In this document: positions 1-7,591 of the stretch, piece after piece
Position numbering within the stretch: the stretch's first letter is position 1
Layout of the letters: each line of letters begins with the position of its first letter
Assembly (NCBI GenBank): GCA_016187495.1
Contig: JACPJP010000008.1
Location: forward strand, 1 to 33,689
Source: Candidatus Woesearchaeota archaeon
GTDB taxonomy: Archaea; Nanobdellota; Nanobdellia; Woesearchaeales; GW2011-AR4
DNA: 33,689 nt
Direction of reading: 5' to 3'
Position numbers and translations under genes: made by a program
The notes under the pieces: generated by a model
Seen by the model: the letters and a program-made list of their open reading frames with translations, nothing else
Told to the model about the DNA's origin: nothing
The model's database searches: none

Positions 1-1
1 T

Positions 2-214
2 GTTGAGAAGAAGATTGCAATGGACCCTAATGTTTTTGCAGTTTATGATGTTACTGGAGCTTTTGACGCTTTAGTTTTGGCGAGATTCCCGACAAGAAGG
101 AAGATGGATAATTTCCTTAAGAAAATCCAGACTTATGAATTTGTAGAAAGGACAGAGACTAGGTTAATATTGAGAACAATGAAAGAGGAGAATATTGGGG
201 CTGTGGATTTGTAA
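2..214 (+). CDS. Lrp/AsnC-family regulator, C-terminal part (5' truncated by window edge)
   Basis: The reading frame is open from base 2 and already inside a gene; the ATG at base 20 is internal. The 71 visible codons match the ligand-binding (RAM) domain of Lrp/AsnC regulators: a strand containing FAVYDVTGAFDALVLARF, a helix beginning RRKMDNFLKKI, and a closing strand TRLILRTMKE. The DNA-binding winged helix must lie outside the window. In the family this domain forms the dimer or octamer interface and binds small effectors such as amino acids. The gene ends before a palindrome-rich 127-base gap. The family call is good; effector and targets cannot be told. Confidence 0.8.
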   Translation, partial: VEKKIAMDPNVFAVYDVTGAFDALVLARFPTRRKMDNFLKKIQTYEFVERTETRLILRTMKEENIGAVDL

Positions 215-247
215 AATTAGAATATATACTCGCAGACAAAAATTTTA

Positions 248-264
248 GACAATTGTCGTATACG
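248..264. promoter_or_regulatory. Two adjoining palindromes upstream of the restriction gene
   Basis: GACAATTGTC (248-257) is a perfect 10-bp palindrome and CGTATACG (257-264) a perfect 8-bp palindrome sharing one base. They lie between the Lrp gene and the TATA box of the nuclease gene, so they could be an operator for either. Function is inferred from symmetry and position only. Confidence 0.35.
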
Positions 265-310
265 AGTCGGGGCTTATTGTATCTAAATTATACTCAAATT
301 GTGATATTGG

Positions 311-319
311 CATATATAA
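311..319 (+). promoter_or_regulatory. TATA box of the restriction endonuclease gene
   Basis: CATATATAA is centred about 26-27 bases before the ATG at 342. This is the distance expected if transcription starts at the initiation codon (leaderless mRNA), and it supports ATG 342 over the upstream in-frame TTG at 321. Confidence 0.5.
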
Positions 320-341
320 ATTGTATTTCTCTATTAAGTTT

Positions 342-1058
342 ATGAGTAATGATTTACCAAAAATAAACATCAAAGAAAAATTAAAAGAAATCGAAGAAAA
401 AGGTTTCATCAAATCTTTAAGAAAAGACAATACGGGTATTGGATATACTCTTGAAGAGCTTCTTGGAATAAAAGAAAATAATATTGGTGAGCCAGATTTT
501 ATCTATAATGGCCTAAAAGTAGAGCTTAAAACTCAACGAAAAAAAGCAGGCTCAAGAGTTACTTTATCAACAAAATCCCCAATTTGGGACCCATTGAGAG
601 ATAGAGAGATTATAGCCAAGTTAGGTTATAAGGACAAGAAGGGGAGGCAAGCACTGAAAGTAACACTCAAAGTTGATCATTTTAACCCTAAAGGCTTTAA
701 ATTGAGTTTTGACAATGACAAGTTAAATATAGCGCATAAAGAATTTGGAATTGTCTGCTATTTTAAGTTCTCTGACTTAGTAGAAGCAACTAAAACAAAA
801 CTATATGAAAATTTGTTATTGGTATTGGCAGATAAGAAAAAAGAAGGTGAAGATGAATACTTCCAGTATGTTGAAGCGACTTTATTTTCAAAATTTGATG
901 AAAATAACTTCAAAGAGCTAATGATAGATGGAAAAATTGTTTGGGAATTCAGGATGCACTTAAAAGAATCTGGTTTTGCAAGAGACCATGGCTCAGGATT
1001 GAGAATAAGTAGAAAATATTTACCTAACTTGTTTGAAAAAGCAGAAAAAATATTGTAA
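342..1058 (+). CDS. Type II restriction endonuclease, MvaI/BcnI family
   Basis: This is a 238-residue protein. The N-terminal block GIGYTLEELLGIKEN, followed by EPDF and then VELKTQ (Asp52, Glu61, Lys63), is the PD-(D/E)xK active-site pattern of the MvaI/BcnI restriction nuclease family. Those enzymes act as monomers and cut CCWGG or CCSGG. The target here is not readable from sequence. The family length is about 240 aa, so the gene looks complete. ATG 342 is chosen because the residues before it (from TTG 321) look non-coding and the TATA box fits a leaderless start at 342. It abuts the convergent methyltransferase with no gap (1058/1059), making a compact restriction-modification locus. Confidence 0.82.
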   Translation: MSNDLPKINIKEKLKEIEEKGFIKSLRKDNTGIGYTLEELLGIKENNIGEPDFIYNGLKVELKTQRKKAGSRVTLSTKSPIWDPLRDREIIAKLGYKDKKGRQALKVTLKVDHFNPKGFKLSFDNDKLNIAHKEFGIVCYFKFSDLVEATKTKLYENLLLVLADKKKEGEDEYFQYVEATLFSKFDENNFKELMIDGKIVWEFRMHLKESGFARDHGSGLRISRKYLPNLFEKAEKIL

Positions 1059-2348
1059 TCATTCTTTTTCTATAATCACAATCCATTCTTCATTCATAGT
1101 AACCCCATGATTGCCGCTTATATTTGTCGGGCTGTTTATTTTTGGCATTCTTTTATGCGGAATGTTTCTAATAAACGTATTGTGATGCTTGTAGTGATTT
1201 TTAGCTTGGAATAATTCAAGAATTATCTCATCTGTTGGGATTTGAACACCCTTTACAGTTCTGTTTCCAACCACAAAACACAAGAAAGCCCCTTCCTTAG
1301 TTACTCTATGCAATTCTTGAACGCATTTGTCAAAATCTACATAAAAGCTTAATACATCTCTTGCCCTCATAGGATCAACATCGGCAATTTTCTGCAAAGT
1401 GTCTTTTAATGTTGGTGAACCTAAATCATGGATTAAATCATTTGTAGGAATTCCGCCTAAGCTAACTTTGTCTATGCCTAAAACTGTCTTTTGGTCGTAT
1501 CCTAGCCATTGCAACGCTAGGCGTGAAAACTGGCCATAAGCTACAGTTGTCCTGCTATCTCCATAAGGCGGTGAGGTAATAATCAAATCCACTTCTCCAT
1601 CTTGAATTGAAGTAGTTTTTCTTGTATCTTCTGCCAATAAGCTGACTTTGCAATTTTTATCATATTCTTGGTAATAATTATGCATGCTGGTTATGTTTTC
1701 TTTTAATTTATCTCTAAACGTAGAAATTGTATCTGGATTATGTTTTTTCATCATTTCGGGGCTCATTCTGTAAAGTTTGTATTCTCTATTTCTTGTGTTA
1801 GATGCATCTCTAACAGTTTCAGAAAAAGCCACTAAGAAAAAATTTTTAATGTCTTTATTTTTTATTTCTGAAATGTTTTTTCTAATGATAGCCAAATCTG
1901 TTACAACTTGTGGCTTAAACCAAAAATCTATATTTGGAAAACTTGGCCTTTCTATCTGCTTTTGGCTAAAATTGACTGCTTGTTTATCATCTGTGCATTG
2001 TTCTATTAATTGATGGTACTCTTTCCACAGAATTTTTGAATCAATTGGAGTTGTTTTAACTTTTGAAATTAACAAAGCTAGAGGATTGATGTCTATCCCG
2101 TACGCCTTTTCAAAATTAGTATGTAAGGTGGCTTCTAAAAGAGCTGTGCCAGAGCCCATAAAAGGATCAAGAAGGACTTTAGCATTTTTTCCGTATGTTC
2201 TTATTAATCTTCTTGCTACTTGAGGTATCATCATAGCTGGATAAGTATGAAAGCCATGATTGCTGTATTTAGTAAAATCTTTCCTAAAATCCCATGATTC
2301 GTCCTTAAACTTTGTTCCTTTACTTTGAATTAAGTTTGTCGATTGCAT
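1059..2348 (-). CDS. DNA methyltransferase (TSPPY type, probably N4-cytosine), modification partner of the nuclease
   Basis: The 429-aa protein has the AdoMet-binding motif I, LLDPFMGSGTALLEA (about residues 59-73), and the catalytic motif IV, LIITSPPYGDS (about 255-265). TSPPY is typical of N4-cytosine methyltransferases. About 190 residues separate the two motifs, so a recognition region probably sits between them. The C-terminal part (VGNRTVKGVQIPTDEII, then IPHKRMP) is usual for this group. The gene is convergent with the MvaI/BcnI-like nuclease, whose known relatives are paired with N4-methyltransferases, so it should protect the host sites. Its start overlaps the upstream wHTH gene by 29 bases, implying one transcript. 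The precise base modified is an inference. Confidence 0.83.
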   Translation of the reverse strand: MQSTNLIQSKGTKFKDESWDFRKDFTKYSNHGFHTYPAMMIPQVARRLIRTYGKNAKVLLDPFMGSGTALLEATLHTNFEKAYGIDINPLALLISKVKTTPIDSKILWKEYHQLIEQCTDDKQAVNFSQKQIERPSFPNIDFWFKPQVVTDLAIIRKNISEIKNKDIKNFFLVAFSETVRDASNTRNREYKLYRMSPEMMKKHNPDTISTFRDKLKENITSMHNYYQEYDKNCKVSLLAEDTRKTTSIQDGEVDLIITSPPYGDSRTTVAYGQFSRLALQWLGYDQKTVLGIDKVSLGGIPTNDLIHDLGSPTLKDTLQKIADVDPMRARDVLSFYVDFDKCVQELHRVTKEGAFLCFVVGNRTVKGVQIPTDEIILELFQAKNHYKHHNTFIRNIPHKRMPKINSPTNISGNHGVTMNEEWIVIIEKE

Positions 2349-2586
2349 TTTTACCCAAAGTTGTTAGCTCATATAGCCTGCCTTTCCTGCTTTCTTCATT
2401 AAGGCATTTGACCATGCTGTTTTCTTTTAGCTCTTTTAAGAATATGCTGACATGATTAAGCCTTATATTAATTTTCTGTGCTATCTCAGAAGGAGTTAAT
2501 GTATCATTGCCTATTGCTTTGATTATTTTTGACCTGTATTCGCTTGATTTCAGCAAAGATATAGCTTTAACCATCCCCTTTTCCAT
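2320..2586 (-). CDS. Small winged-helix regulator, likely controller of the R-M system
   Basis: This 88-aa protein is almost entirely an ArsR/MarR-like winged helix. It has a recognition segment LTPSEIAQKINIRLNHVSIFLKEL and a basic wing, ESRKGRLYELTTLGK. It is first in the transcript and overlaps the methyltransferase start by 29 bases. A role in timing methyltransferase and nuclease expression is plausible, but it is not the HTH type of classical C proteins. The start is uncertain. ATG 2586 has GGGAGG immediately before it and lies 25 bases from the TATA box centre (leaderless). ATG 2574 gives a slightly shorter protein. Confidence 0.72.
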   Translation of the reverse strand: MEKGMVKAISLLKSSEYRSKIIKAIGNDTLTPSEIAQKINIRLNHVSIFLKELKENSMVKCLNEESRKGRLYELTTLGKNAIDKLNSK

Positions 2587-2606
2587 TCCTCCCGTTTAGA
2601 TACAAC

Positions 2607-2615
2607 TATATATAA
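2607..2615 (-). promoter_or_regulatory. TATA box of the wHTH-methyltransferase transcript
   Basis: On the minus strand this reads TTATATATA. Its centre near 2611 places transcription start at about 2585, at the start codon of the wHTH gene. The rest of 2587-2712 is AT-rich and shows no further gene. Confidence 0.5.
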
Positions 2616-2712
2616 CCTTAACCACAATTTAGATATAAGATAGATACATATATAAAATTTACGGAAATTTGAAACCAAAAATTCGGGAGAGTGTCAGCGA
2701 ACTGTTTAACTA

Positions 2713-4275
2713 TTAATAATCCCCCAAGCTAATCTGCCCTTTTCTTTTTCCTTCCGGAATAGGTTTTATTTCCTGCCCGACTTCCTTTTTTAGGTTTAAT
2801 GCAACATTTTGCCCAAGAATCTGCGAAAGCTTCATTAAATCAGCATCTTTAATGTCTCCCACATCTTTTATCCTGTTAAAATATAACCTCCTTGCCCTTA
2901 CCCTCCCGATTCCTGGTATTTTTACTAATGGCAGCAATTCCTCTTTTACTCCATACCTTAGCCTTAGCCTTAATTTTGCAATCTCTTTGTTGAGGTGCTG
3001 GAACTGCAAGATCCTGCTTATCTCTTCAGTTGCGTAAAGCAGCCAATCAGCAATTTCTATTTTGCCTCTAAGCTCACCAGGCCTCGCATTATAGCTTTCA
3101 AGCAAATATTCCTCAGTTTTCTCATTTACCCATTCATTTAGCATTAAAGCTGTTTTTATGCTGCTAATAAAATCCTCGTATTCCGGCTCGTACAAAGAAG
3201 GCTCTTTTTCAAACAACAGCTCATAATTTTTCATCAACTCTTCCTGTATTTTATCCTGTTCTTTCACTCCGACTCTTAACAAAGGCATCATTTCCAAGGT
3301 ATGGCATATCATCTGCAAAAAAGAAAACTCATTTATATTTTTATTAGAATAGTTTCTTAAACAAGTAATGAAAAAATATGCCGTTAGAGGATCAATATAA
3401 AGCTCTGCCACCCTTTTTCCCATTATTGTTGCACTTATATCTATATTATTTTCTTTAATTTTATCAGCGCTTACAAAATCATCTTTTTTGCTTTCCATTT
3501 CAATAAAATTCCACTCTTCTAATAAGTTAAGCATTTTGTCTATTATTAGCTCTAGCTTGTTCATGTCAACAAACTGATGCGCCCAAAAAGTCTTTTCGAA
3601 AAAATCGACAATTTTTTTCTTTGTATTGACAAAATTTGCAGCTATCAAGCTTAATAAATATGTGCGCAAAACAGGCTCTACTGCCAATTTCGAATAAATA
3701 TCCTCTGGCTCTCCAAGAACATACTTTTCATATAGCTTTTCTTTTTCATTCTCGCTAATGGCAACGCAGATAGCTTCCCCTTCTTTGTCATATTTGGGCC
3801 TTCCAGCCCTTCCACACATTTGGAGGTATTCCAAAACAGGAATAAAAGACATGCCCCGGCTTCCGTATCTTTTTAAGTCTTTAATTATCGACCTGTAAGC
3901 AGGCAAATCTACCCCATAAGCTAGTGTAGGAGTAGCACAAATTATTTTTATTGCACCGTTCCTGAAATTTTCTTCTATCAATTCCCTTTGCTTTGCAACC
4001 AAGCCTGCATGATGAAACGCTATACCTTTTTTTATGCATAAAGCTAAGCGCTGGCATTGTTTTGTAGGGCTGGAGAGTGCTTTTAATATTTTAGCGCTTA
4101 AATCGTCAAGGCTTTTGTTATTGGTTTTAATCTTCCCTGCAATGTCTTCTGCTGTCTTCTCCGCGCTTTTCTTCGTATTTGCAAAAACCAATGCCTGTTT
4201 TCCTAGCTTCAATGTATCAAGGGCTAAATCTAATGCGGCATTTCCTGTTTCGGTAGAAATGTTTTTTGAGGGCAT
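2713..4275 (-). CDS. Hel308/Ski2-type DNA helicase, C-terminal half only (RecA2, winged helix, ratchet, HhH); RecA1 absent
   Basis: The 520 residues begin exactly at the second RecA domain: LVFANTKKSAEKTA (about 29-42), FHHAGL (87-92), ATPTLAYGVDLPA (114-126) and QMCGRAGRP (152-160). A winged helix (about 200-290), a helical ratchet region, and a helix-hairpin-helix, LVKIPGIGRVRARRLYFNRI (about 445-465), follow. Walker A, DEAH and the rest of RecA1 (about 200 residues in the roughly 700-aa family) are missing. An in-frame TAA lies at 4291-4293, and upstream DNA up to the divergent gene at 4441 is noncoding. A TATA box is placed for a start at ATG 4275, so this looks like a separately expressed half-gene rather than a simple window artefact. 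Alone it should not hydrolyse ATP. The last residues, QISLGDY, resemble a minimal PCNA-binding motif. Confidence 0.85.
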   Translation of the reverse strand: MPSKNISTETGNAALDLALDTLKLGKQALVFANTKKSAEKTAEDIAGKIKTNNKSLDDLSAKILKALSSPTKQCQRLALCIKKGIAFHHAGLVAKQRELIEENFRNGAIKIICATPTLAYGVDLPAYRSIIKDLKRYGSRGMSFIPVLEYLQMCGRAGRPKYDKEGEAICVAISENEKEKLYEKYVLGEPEDIYSKLAVEPVLRTYLLSLIAANFVNTKKKIVDFFEKTFWAHQFVDMNKLELIIDKMLNLLEEWNFIEMESKKDDFVSADKIKENNIDISATIMGKRVAELYIDPLTAYFFITCLRNYSNKNINEFSFLQMICHTLEMMPLLRVGVKEQDKIQEELMKNYELLFEKEPSLYEPEYEDFISSIKTALMLNEWVNEKTEEYLLESYNARPGELRGKIEIADWLLYATEEISRILQFQHLNKEIAKLRLRLRYGVKEELLPLVKIPGIGRVRARRLYFNRIKDVGDIKDADLMKLSQILGQNVALNLKKEVGQEIKPIPEGKRKGQISLGDY

Positions 4276-4296
4276 TAAAAATTGGGTATTTTAAAT

Positions 4297-4307
4297 TAAT
4301 ATAAATC
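4297..4307 (-). promoter_or_regulatory. TATA box of the half-helicase gene
   Basis: On the minus strand this reads GATTTATATTA, centred about 26 bases from ATG 4275. The position supports a real transcription start for the truncated helicase, leaving no room for a longer N terminus. Confidence 0.45.
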
Positions 4308-4348
4308 TGTTGGTGTGGAAGAGTGAGACCCAGTTAAGAAAATAAATC

Positions 4349-4442
4349 ATAGAAATATTATTATTTTTATTTTTAGACATAATTAAATATTTCTATATTT
4401 ATCGAAAGATTTATAAATAATAGTTATTATTAATAGAAATAT
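4349..4442. promoter_or_regulatory. Promoter/operator of the AbiE-like pair: three copies of a 10-bp motif
   Basis: ATAGAAATAT occurs at 4349-4358 (+), 4387-4396 (minus strand) and 4433-4442 (+). The last copy runs into the ATG at 4441. The second and third form a perfect inverted repeat enclosing the TATA box TTTATAAA (4410-4417). A further inverted repeat, AATAATA-GT-TATTATT (4416-4431), sits between TATA box and start. AbiEi-type antitoxins are known to repress their own promoters through repeats; binding here is inferred. Confidence 0.5.
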
Positions 4443-5037
4443 GAAAAAAATTGAATTTGTGTACAGGGAAATTTTATACCAGTTATTGGAAAAGAAAAAC
4501 AATAAACTAACTCAGCTAGCTGTAGCTTCAAAGCTCAATATTTCTCTTTCTACAGTAAATTATGCATTGAAGCCCTTAAGGGCTATGGGCGCTGTTGATG
4601 TAAAGCTAAAAAATTTTACAGTTGTCGATAAGCAAAAAATAATTTATTACTGGGCGTCTTTAAGGAATATTAGCAAGGATATTATATACGAAACCAGAGT
4701 TGACAAGCCCATACAAAAAATAGAATCTGAGATGCCAGCAAATGTAGTTTATGGCGCTTTTACAGCCTACAAATTTAAATTTAAGGATGTCCCTGCTGAT
4801 TATTCTGAGATTTATGTTTATGGCAGCGATGAGATTATAGATGATATAAAAAAAAGGTTTCCTGAGAGCAAAAATGTCCCAAATTTATTTGTTTTAAAGA
4901 AAGATAGCTTAATGGAAAATTATGGCCAAATAACAACTTTGGCGCAAACCTTTGTTGATTTGTGGAATTTAAAGGAATGGTATGCCAAGGAATTTTTAAT
5001 GGCTCTGGAAGAAAAAATAAGCAATCTAATGAAGTGA
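4441..5037 (+). CDS. Winged-helix regulator, AbiEi-like antitoxin
   Basis: The 198-aa protein has an N-terminal winged helix (about 10-65; NKLTQLAVASKLNISLSTVN is the HTH). A C-terminal alpha/beta part follows, with VVYGAFTAYKFKF and YSEIYVYGSDEIIDDIKKRF, resembling the ligand or toxin-facing domain of AbiEi antitoxins. The immediate neighbour, 6 bases downstream, is a nucleotidyltransferase, so the two form an AbiE-like type IV toxin-antitoxin operon. ATG 4441 is fixed by a TATA box about 27 bases upstream (leaderless). The family assignment rests on architecture and context, not on a strong sequence signature; a general HTH regulator is the alternative. Confidence 0.65.
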   Translation: MKKIEFVYREILYQLLEKKNNKLTQLAVASKLNISLSTVNYALKPLRAMGAVDVKLKNFTVVDKQKIIYYWASLRNISKDIIYETRVDKPIQKIESEMPANVVYGAFTAYKFKFKDVPADYSEIYVYGSDEIIDDIKKRFPESKNVPNLFVLKKDSLMENYGQITTLAQTFVDLWNLKEWYAKEFLMALEEKISNLMK

Positions 5038-5043
5038 TTCAAA

Positions 5044-5673
5044 ATGGAATTTTGGAGCTCATTGCTGACGGAAAAATCATGGAATTTGCTTAAGGAGTTG
5101 AGCAAAAAAGATTTCAATTTTATTGTAATTGGCGGCTGGGCCACTTACCTATGGATAAAGCTGCACAAGTCAAAAGACATTGATATCATAATTCCAAACT
5201 TTGAGGAATTAGAATACCTCAAAAAAAATTATGACTTGAGAAAAGATGAGAATCTTAAAAAATATGAAATCAAGTTTGAGGAGATAGACGTAGATATTTA
5301 CGTTCCATACTACTCAAAGCTTGCGCTGCCGATTGAGGAAATTAAAAGCCACATAACAAAAATAGAAAATATGCAGGTTGTTAGACCAGAAGTTTTGTTA
5401 ATTTTAAAGCAGGGCGCTGAGCTTGACAGGAAAGACTCAGTAAAAGGCTCAAAGGATAGGATTGATATTATGGCTTTGCTGATTTTTTCAGAAATTGACT
5501 TTAAGGGGTATCGGCTTTTGTTGAAGATGCATAATATAAGTCATTACGCTAACAGGCTATTAAGTATTGTAACCGACTTTAAGGACATAAAATACCTTGA
5601 TTTAAACCCAAGGGAATTTAAGCTCAAGAAAAGGGAATTGCTAAAAAAGATGGGGAAAAAGAATAAGAAATAA
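5044..5673 (+). CDS. AbiEii-like nucleotidyltransferase (putative toxin)
   Basis: The 209-aa protein carries the polymerase-beta-type nucleotidyltransferase signature: FIVIGGWATYLW (about 29-40), then KSKDIDIII with the paired catalytic aspartates (about 43-51). A third acidic position falls in EIDVDIYVPYY (about 80-90). Related AbiEii toxins transfer nucleotides to tRNA acceptor ends; the substrate here is unknown. The second half is helical and ends in a Lys-rich tail. It is co-transcribed with the upstream AbiEi-like regulator (6-base gap) and is convergent with the exported repeat-protein genes. Confidence 0.72.
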   Translation: MEFWSSLLTEKSWNLLKELSKKDFNFIVIGGWATYLWIKLHKSKDIDIIIPNFEELEYLKKNYDLRKDENLKKYEIKFEEIDVDIYVPYYSKLALPIEEIKSHITKIENMQVVRPEVLLILKQGAELDRKDSVKGSKDRIDIMALLIFSEIDFKGYRLLLKMHNISHYANRLLSIVTDFKDIKYLDLNPREFKLKKRELLKKMGKKNKK

Positions 5674-5680
5674 GTCCTAT

Positions 5681-7570
5681 TCAAACAACCTCAACATTCC
5701 AAACCTTGCTGACTTTTCCCATTCCATCATTCACAGTTACCTTGACGGTTCTCTCTCCTTTTGAGGAAAATACCCTTTGATGCTCATTTTCCCCTTCAAA
5801 CTTGCTGAAAAACCCAAAATCCCATTCGTACTTTAACTCGTCGCCATCAGGATCAACTGCATTAACCCCAAGAAGTATAGGTTTTCCTTTGACAGCAATA
5901 AGGTTATCGCTAAAATCAACAATTTTTGGAGCTTGATTGACGTTCAAAACCGTAATCTTTGCTTTTTGCTCATTTTCGTTAATGCCGTCAGATGCAACAA
6001 AATCAATGGTAAACTCTTTTTTTGTTCCGTTAACAACATTGTAATCAGGCTTCCAAATGAATAGGTTGTCACTTATTTCTGCGCCTTCCGGAATGTTTCT
6101 TGCAGAGAATCTTATAGCATCATTGTCGGGGTCAGAAGCTTTTAGCTCTAGCCTTAATTCTTGCCCTTCTGCAACTTCTGCATTATTTATTTCGTGGAAT
6201 TCAGGCTTCCTGTTAACATCATTGACCTTTACATTGACGAACTTTGTTTCTGTATTGTACCCATCTGTCGCAACTATTTTTAGTACATAGTCGCCAGAAT
6301 CGTCAAAACCAGTCTTCTTCCTGTTTTTATTCATGAATCCGGAATATGAGAATGAGACCTTGTCTTTGTCAGGGTCATTGTATTTAGGCTCGATAATTAT
6401 TTCCTCGCCTTCATTTATCTCTATGTCTGCGATACCTTCCAGGACAAAAGGCCTGTTGCTGTCCCTTACCATTATCATGGCAGTTTTCTCGTCCTTTAAT
6501 TCATTGCTTTGCGCAATAAAAACAACTTCAACAGTCTTGCTTAGCAACCTGAAACTATCCAAAACATGATCAAAAGCATTTTCTTTCTCTATAAAATTAA
6601 AATCTGGCTGCCACTTGAATGCATTTCCTTCTAATATGGCGCCTTGTGGAATGTTTTCAACTGAAAATATCGCTTTATCACCATCAGGATCTTCAGCGCT
6701 GAATTCCAAAACAAGATTTTCATTTTCTTTTATTGAAATATCCCTTAATCCGGAAAGTTTAGGCGCTCTATCCTTGTTCCGGACTGTTACCTTTACATTC
6801 TTTTCAGCCTCAAAATCACTGCCTTTTACAGTTATCTTTACATCATAAGCGCCAGAATCATCATAACCTGTTTTCCATTTATTGTCATTGCCCAACGGCT
6901 CTGATATCTCATAATTTAATCCATATTTTCTGAAGTCAGGCAGCTTCAAGCTTGCAGTTTCAGTTTCAGTTATTGTAATATCGTTAATATCATTAAGAAT
7001 TTCATTGAGGTTGACGTCATTGACATTTACATTCCACTCCTTGCTTACATTAAACATGCCATCGCTTACAATAATCTTAACAATATACTCCCCTTCATCC
7101 TTGTAGCTTGTCCCAAATGCAATTCCTTTTTCATTGGAAACAATCTCGCCATTTATTGTCCACGTATATGTTAGTTCGTCCTTATTAATGTCTAAAGCCT
7201 CTGCGCTGAACTTGATTTCTTTGCCCTCATCAATTGTAATTGATTTTTCCTTAGGGGAAAACCCCCCTATTGCTGGGCTTTCTTCTTTTCTATGCACAAT
7301 AATTGTAACGTCCTCGCTTATCCTGTTTTCACCGTCGCTTACTGTTATTGTTGATTTATACTCGCCAGCATCTCCATAATTCGTCTGCCATTCTCCTTTC
7401 TCATCTAATGGGCTTGTAAAAGTATAAACCAGCTTGTCAGCGTCTGGATCATCAACATTCAAGTTCAAACTCAATTTCTCTGTTTCAAGAACTTCAAAAA
7501 CTTTTTCGGAGTTGACTGCATAAGAAAGGCTAATGAATAAAAATAGAAATAATAATATTCTTCTTTTCAT
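5681..7570 (-). CDS. Secreted multi-repeat PKD/cadherin-like surface protein
   Basis: The 629-aa protein starts with a signal peptide (MKRRILLFLFLFISLSYA, cleavage near residue 18-20). It then has about seven beta-sandwich repeats of 75-95 residues. Each repeat carries an acidic DPD-type motif (such as DPDADK, DPDGDK, DPDNDA) and a closing strand like VKVTVNDG. Repeats are joined by N-x-N-R-x-P linkers (for example DVNRKPEF, NVNQAPKI). The DPD clusters may bind calcium, as in cadherin-like domains. No C-terminal membrane anchor is visible; the protein ends right after the last repeat. It lies 21 bases downstream of a paralogous lipoprotein gene on the same strand, so the pair probably forms an operon and a surface or adhesion structure. 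Exact partner unknown. Confidence 0.75.
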   Translation of the reverse strand: MKRRILLFLFLFISLSYAVNSEKVFEVLETEKLSLNLNVDDPDADKLVYTFTSPLDEKGEWQTNYGDAGEYKSTITVSDGENRISEDVTIIVHRKEESPAIGGFSPKEKSITIDEGKEIKFSAEALDINKDELTYTWTINGEIVSNEKGIAFGTSYKDEGEYIVKIIVSDGMFNVSKEWNVNVNDVNLNEILNDINDITITETETASLKLPDFRKYGLNYEISEPLGNDNKWKTGYDDSGAYDVKITVKGSDFEAEKNVKVTVRNKDRAPKLSGLRDISIKENENLVLEFSAEDPDGDKAIFSVENIPQGAILEGNAFKWQPDFNFIEKENAFDHVLDSFRLLSKTVEVVFIAQSNELKDEKTAMIMVRDSNRPFVLEGIADIEINEGEEIIIEPKYNDPDKDKVSFSYSGFMNKNRKKTGFDDSGDYVLKIVATDGYNTETKFVNVKVNDVNRKPEFHEINNAEVAEGQELRLELKASDPDNDAIRFSARNIPEGAEISDNLFIWKPDYNVVNGTKKEFTIDFVASDGINENEQKAKITVLNVNQAPKIVDFSDNLIAVKGKPILLGVNAVDPDGDELKYEWDFGFFSKFEGENEHQRVFSSKGERTVKVTVNDGMGKVSKVWNVEVV

Positions 7571-7591
7571 TTTTCATTTTATCTGCAAACA

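Noticed and set aside
2713-4275. Half-helicase as a pseudogene fragment
   Set aside because: A long intact frame with all RecA2, winged-helix and HhH motifs plus a correctly spaced promoter argues against decay, though it cannot be excluded.
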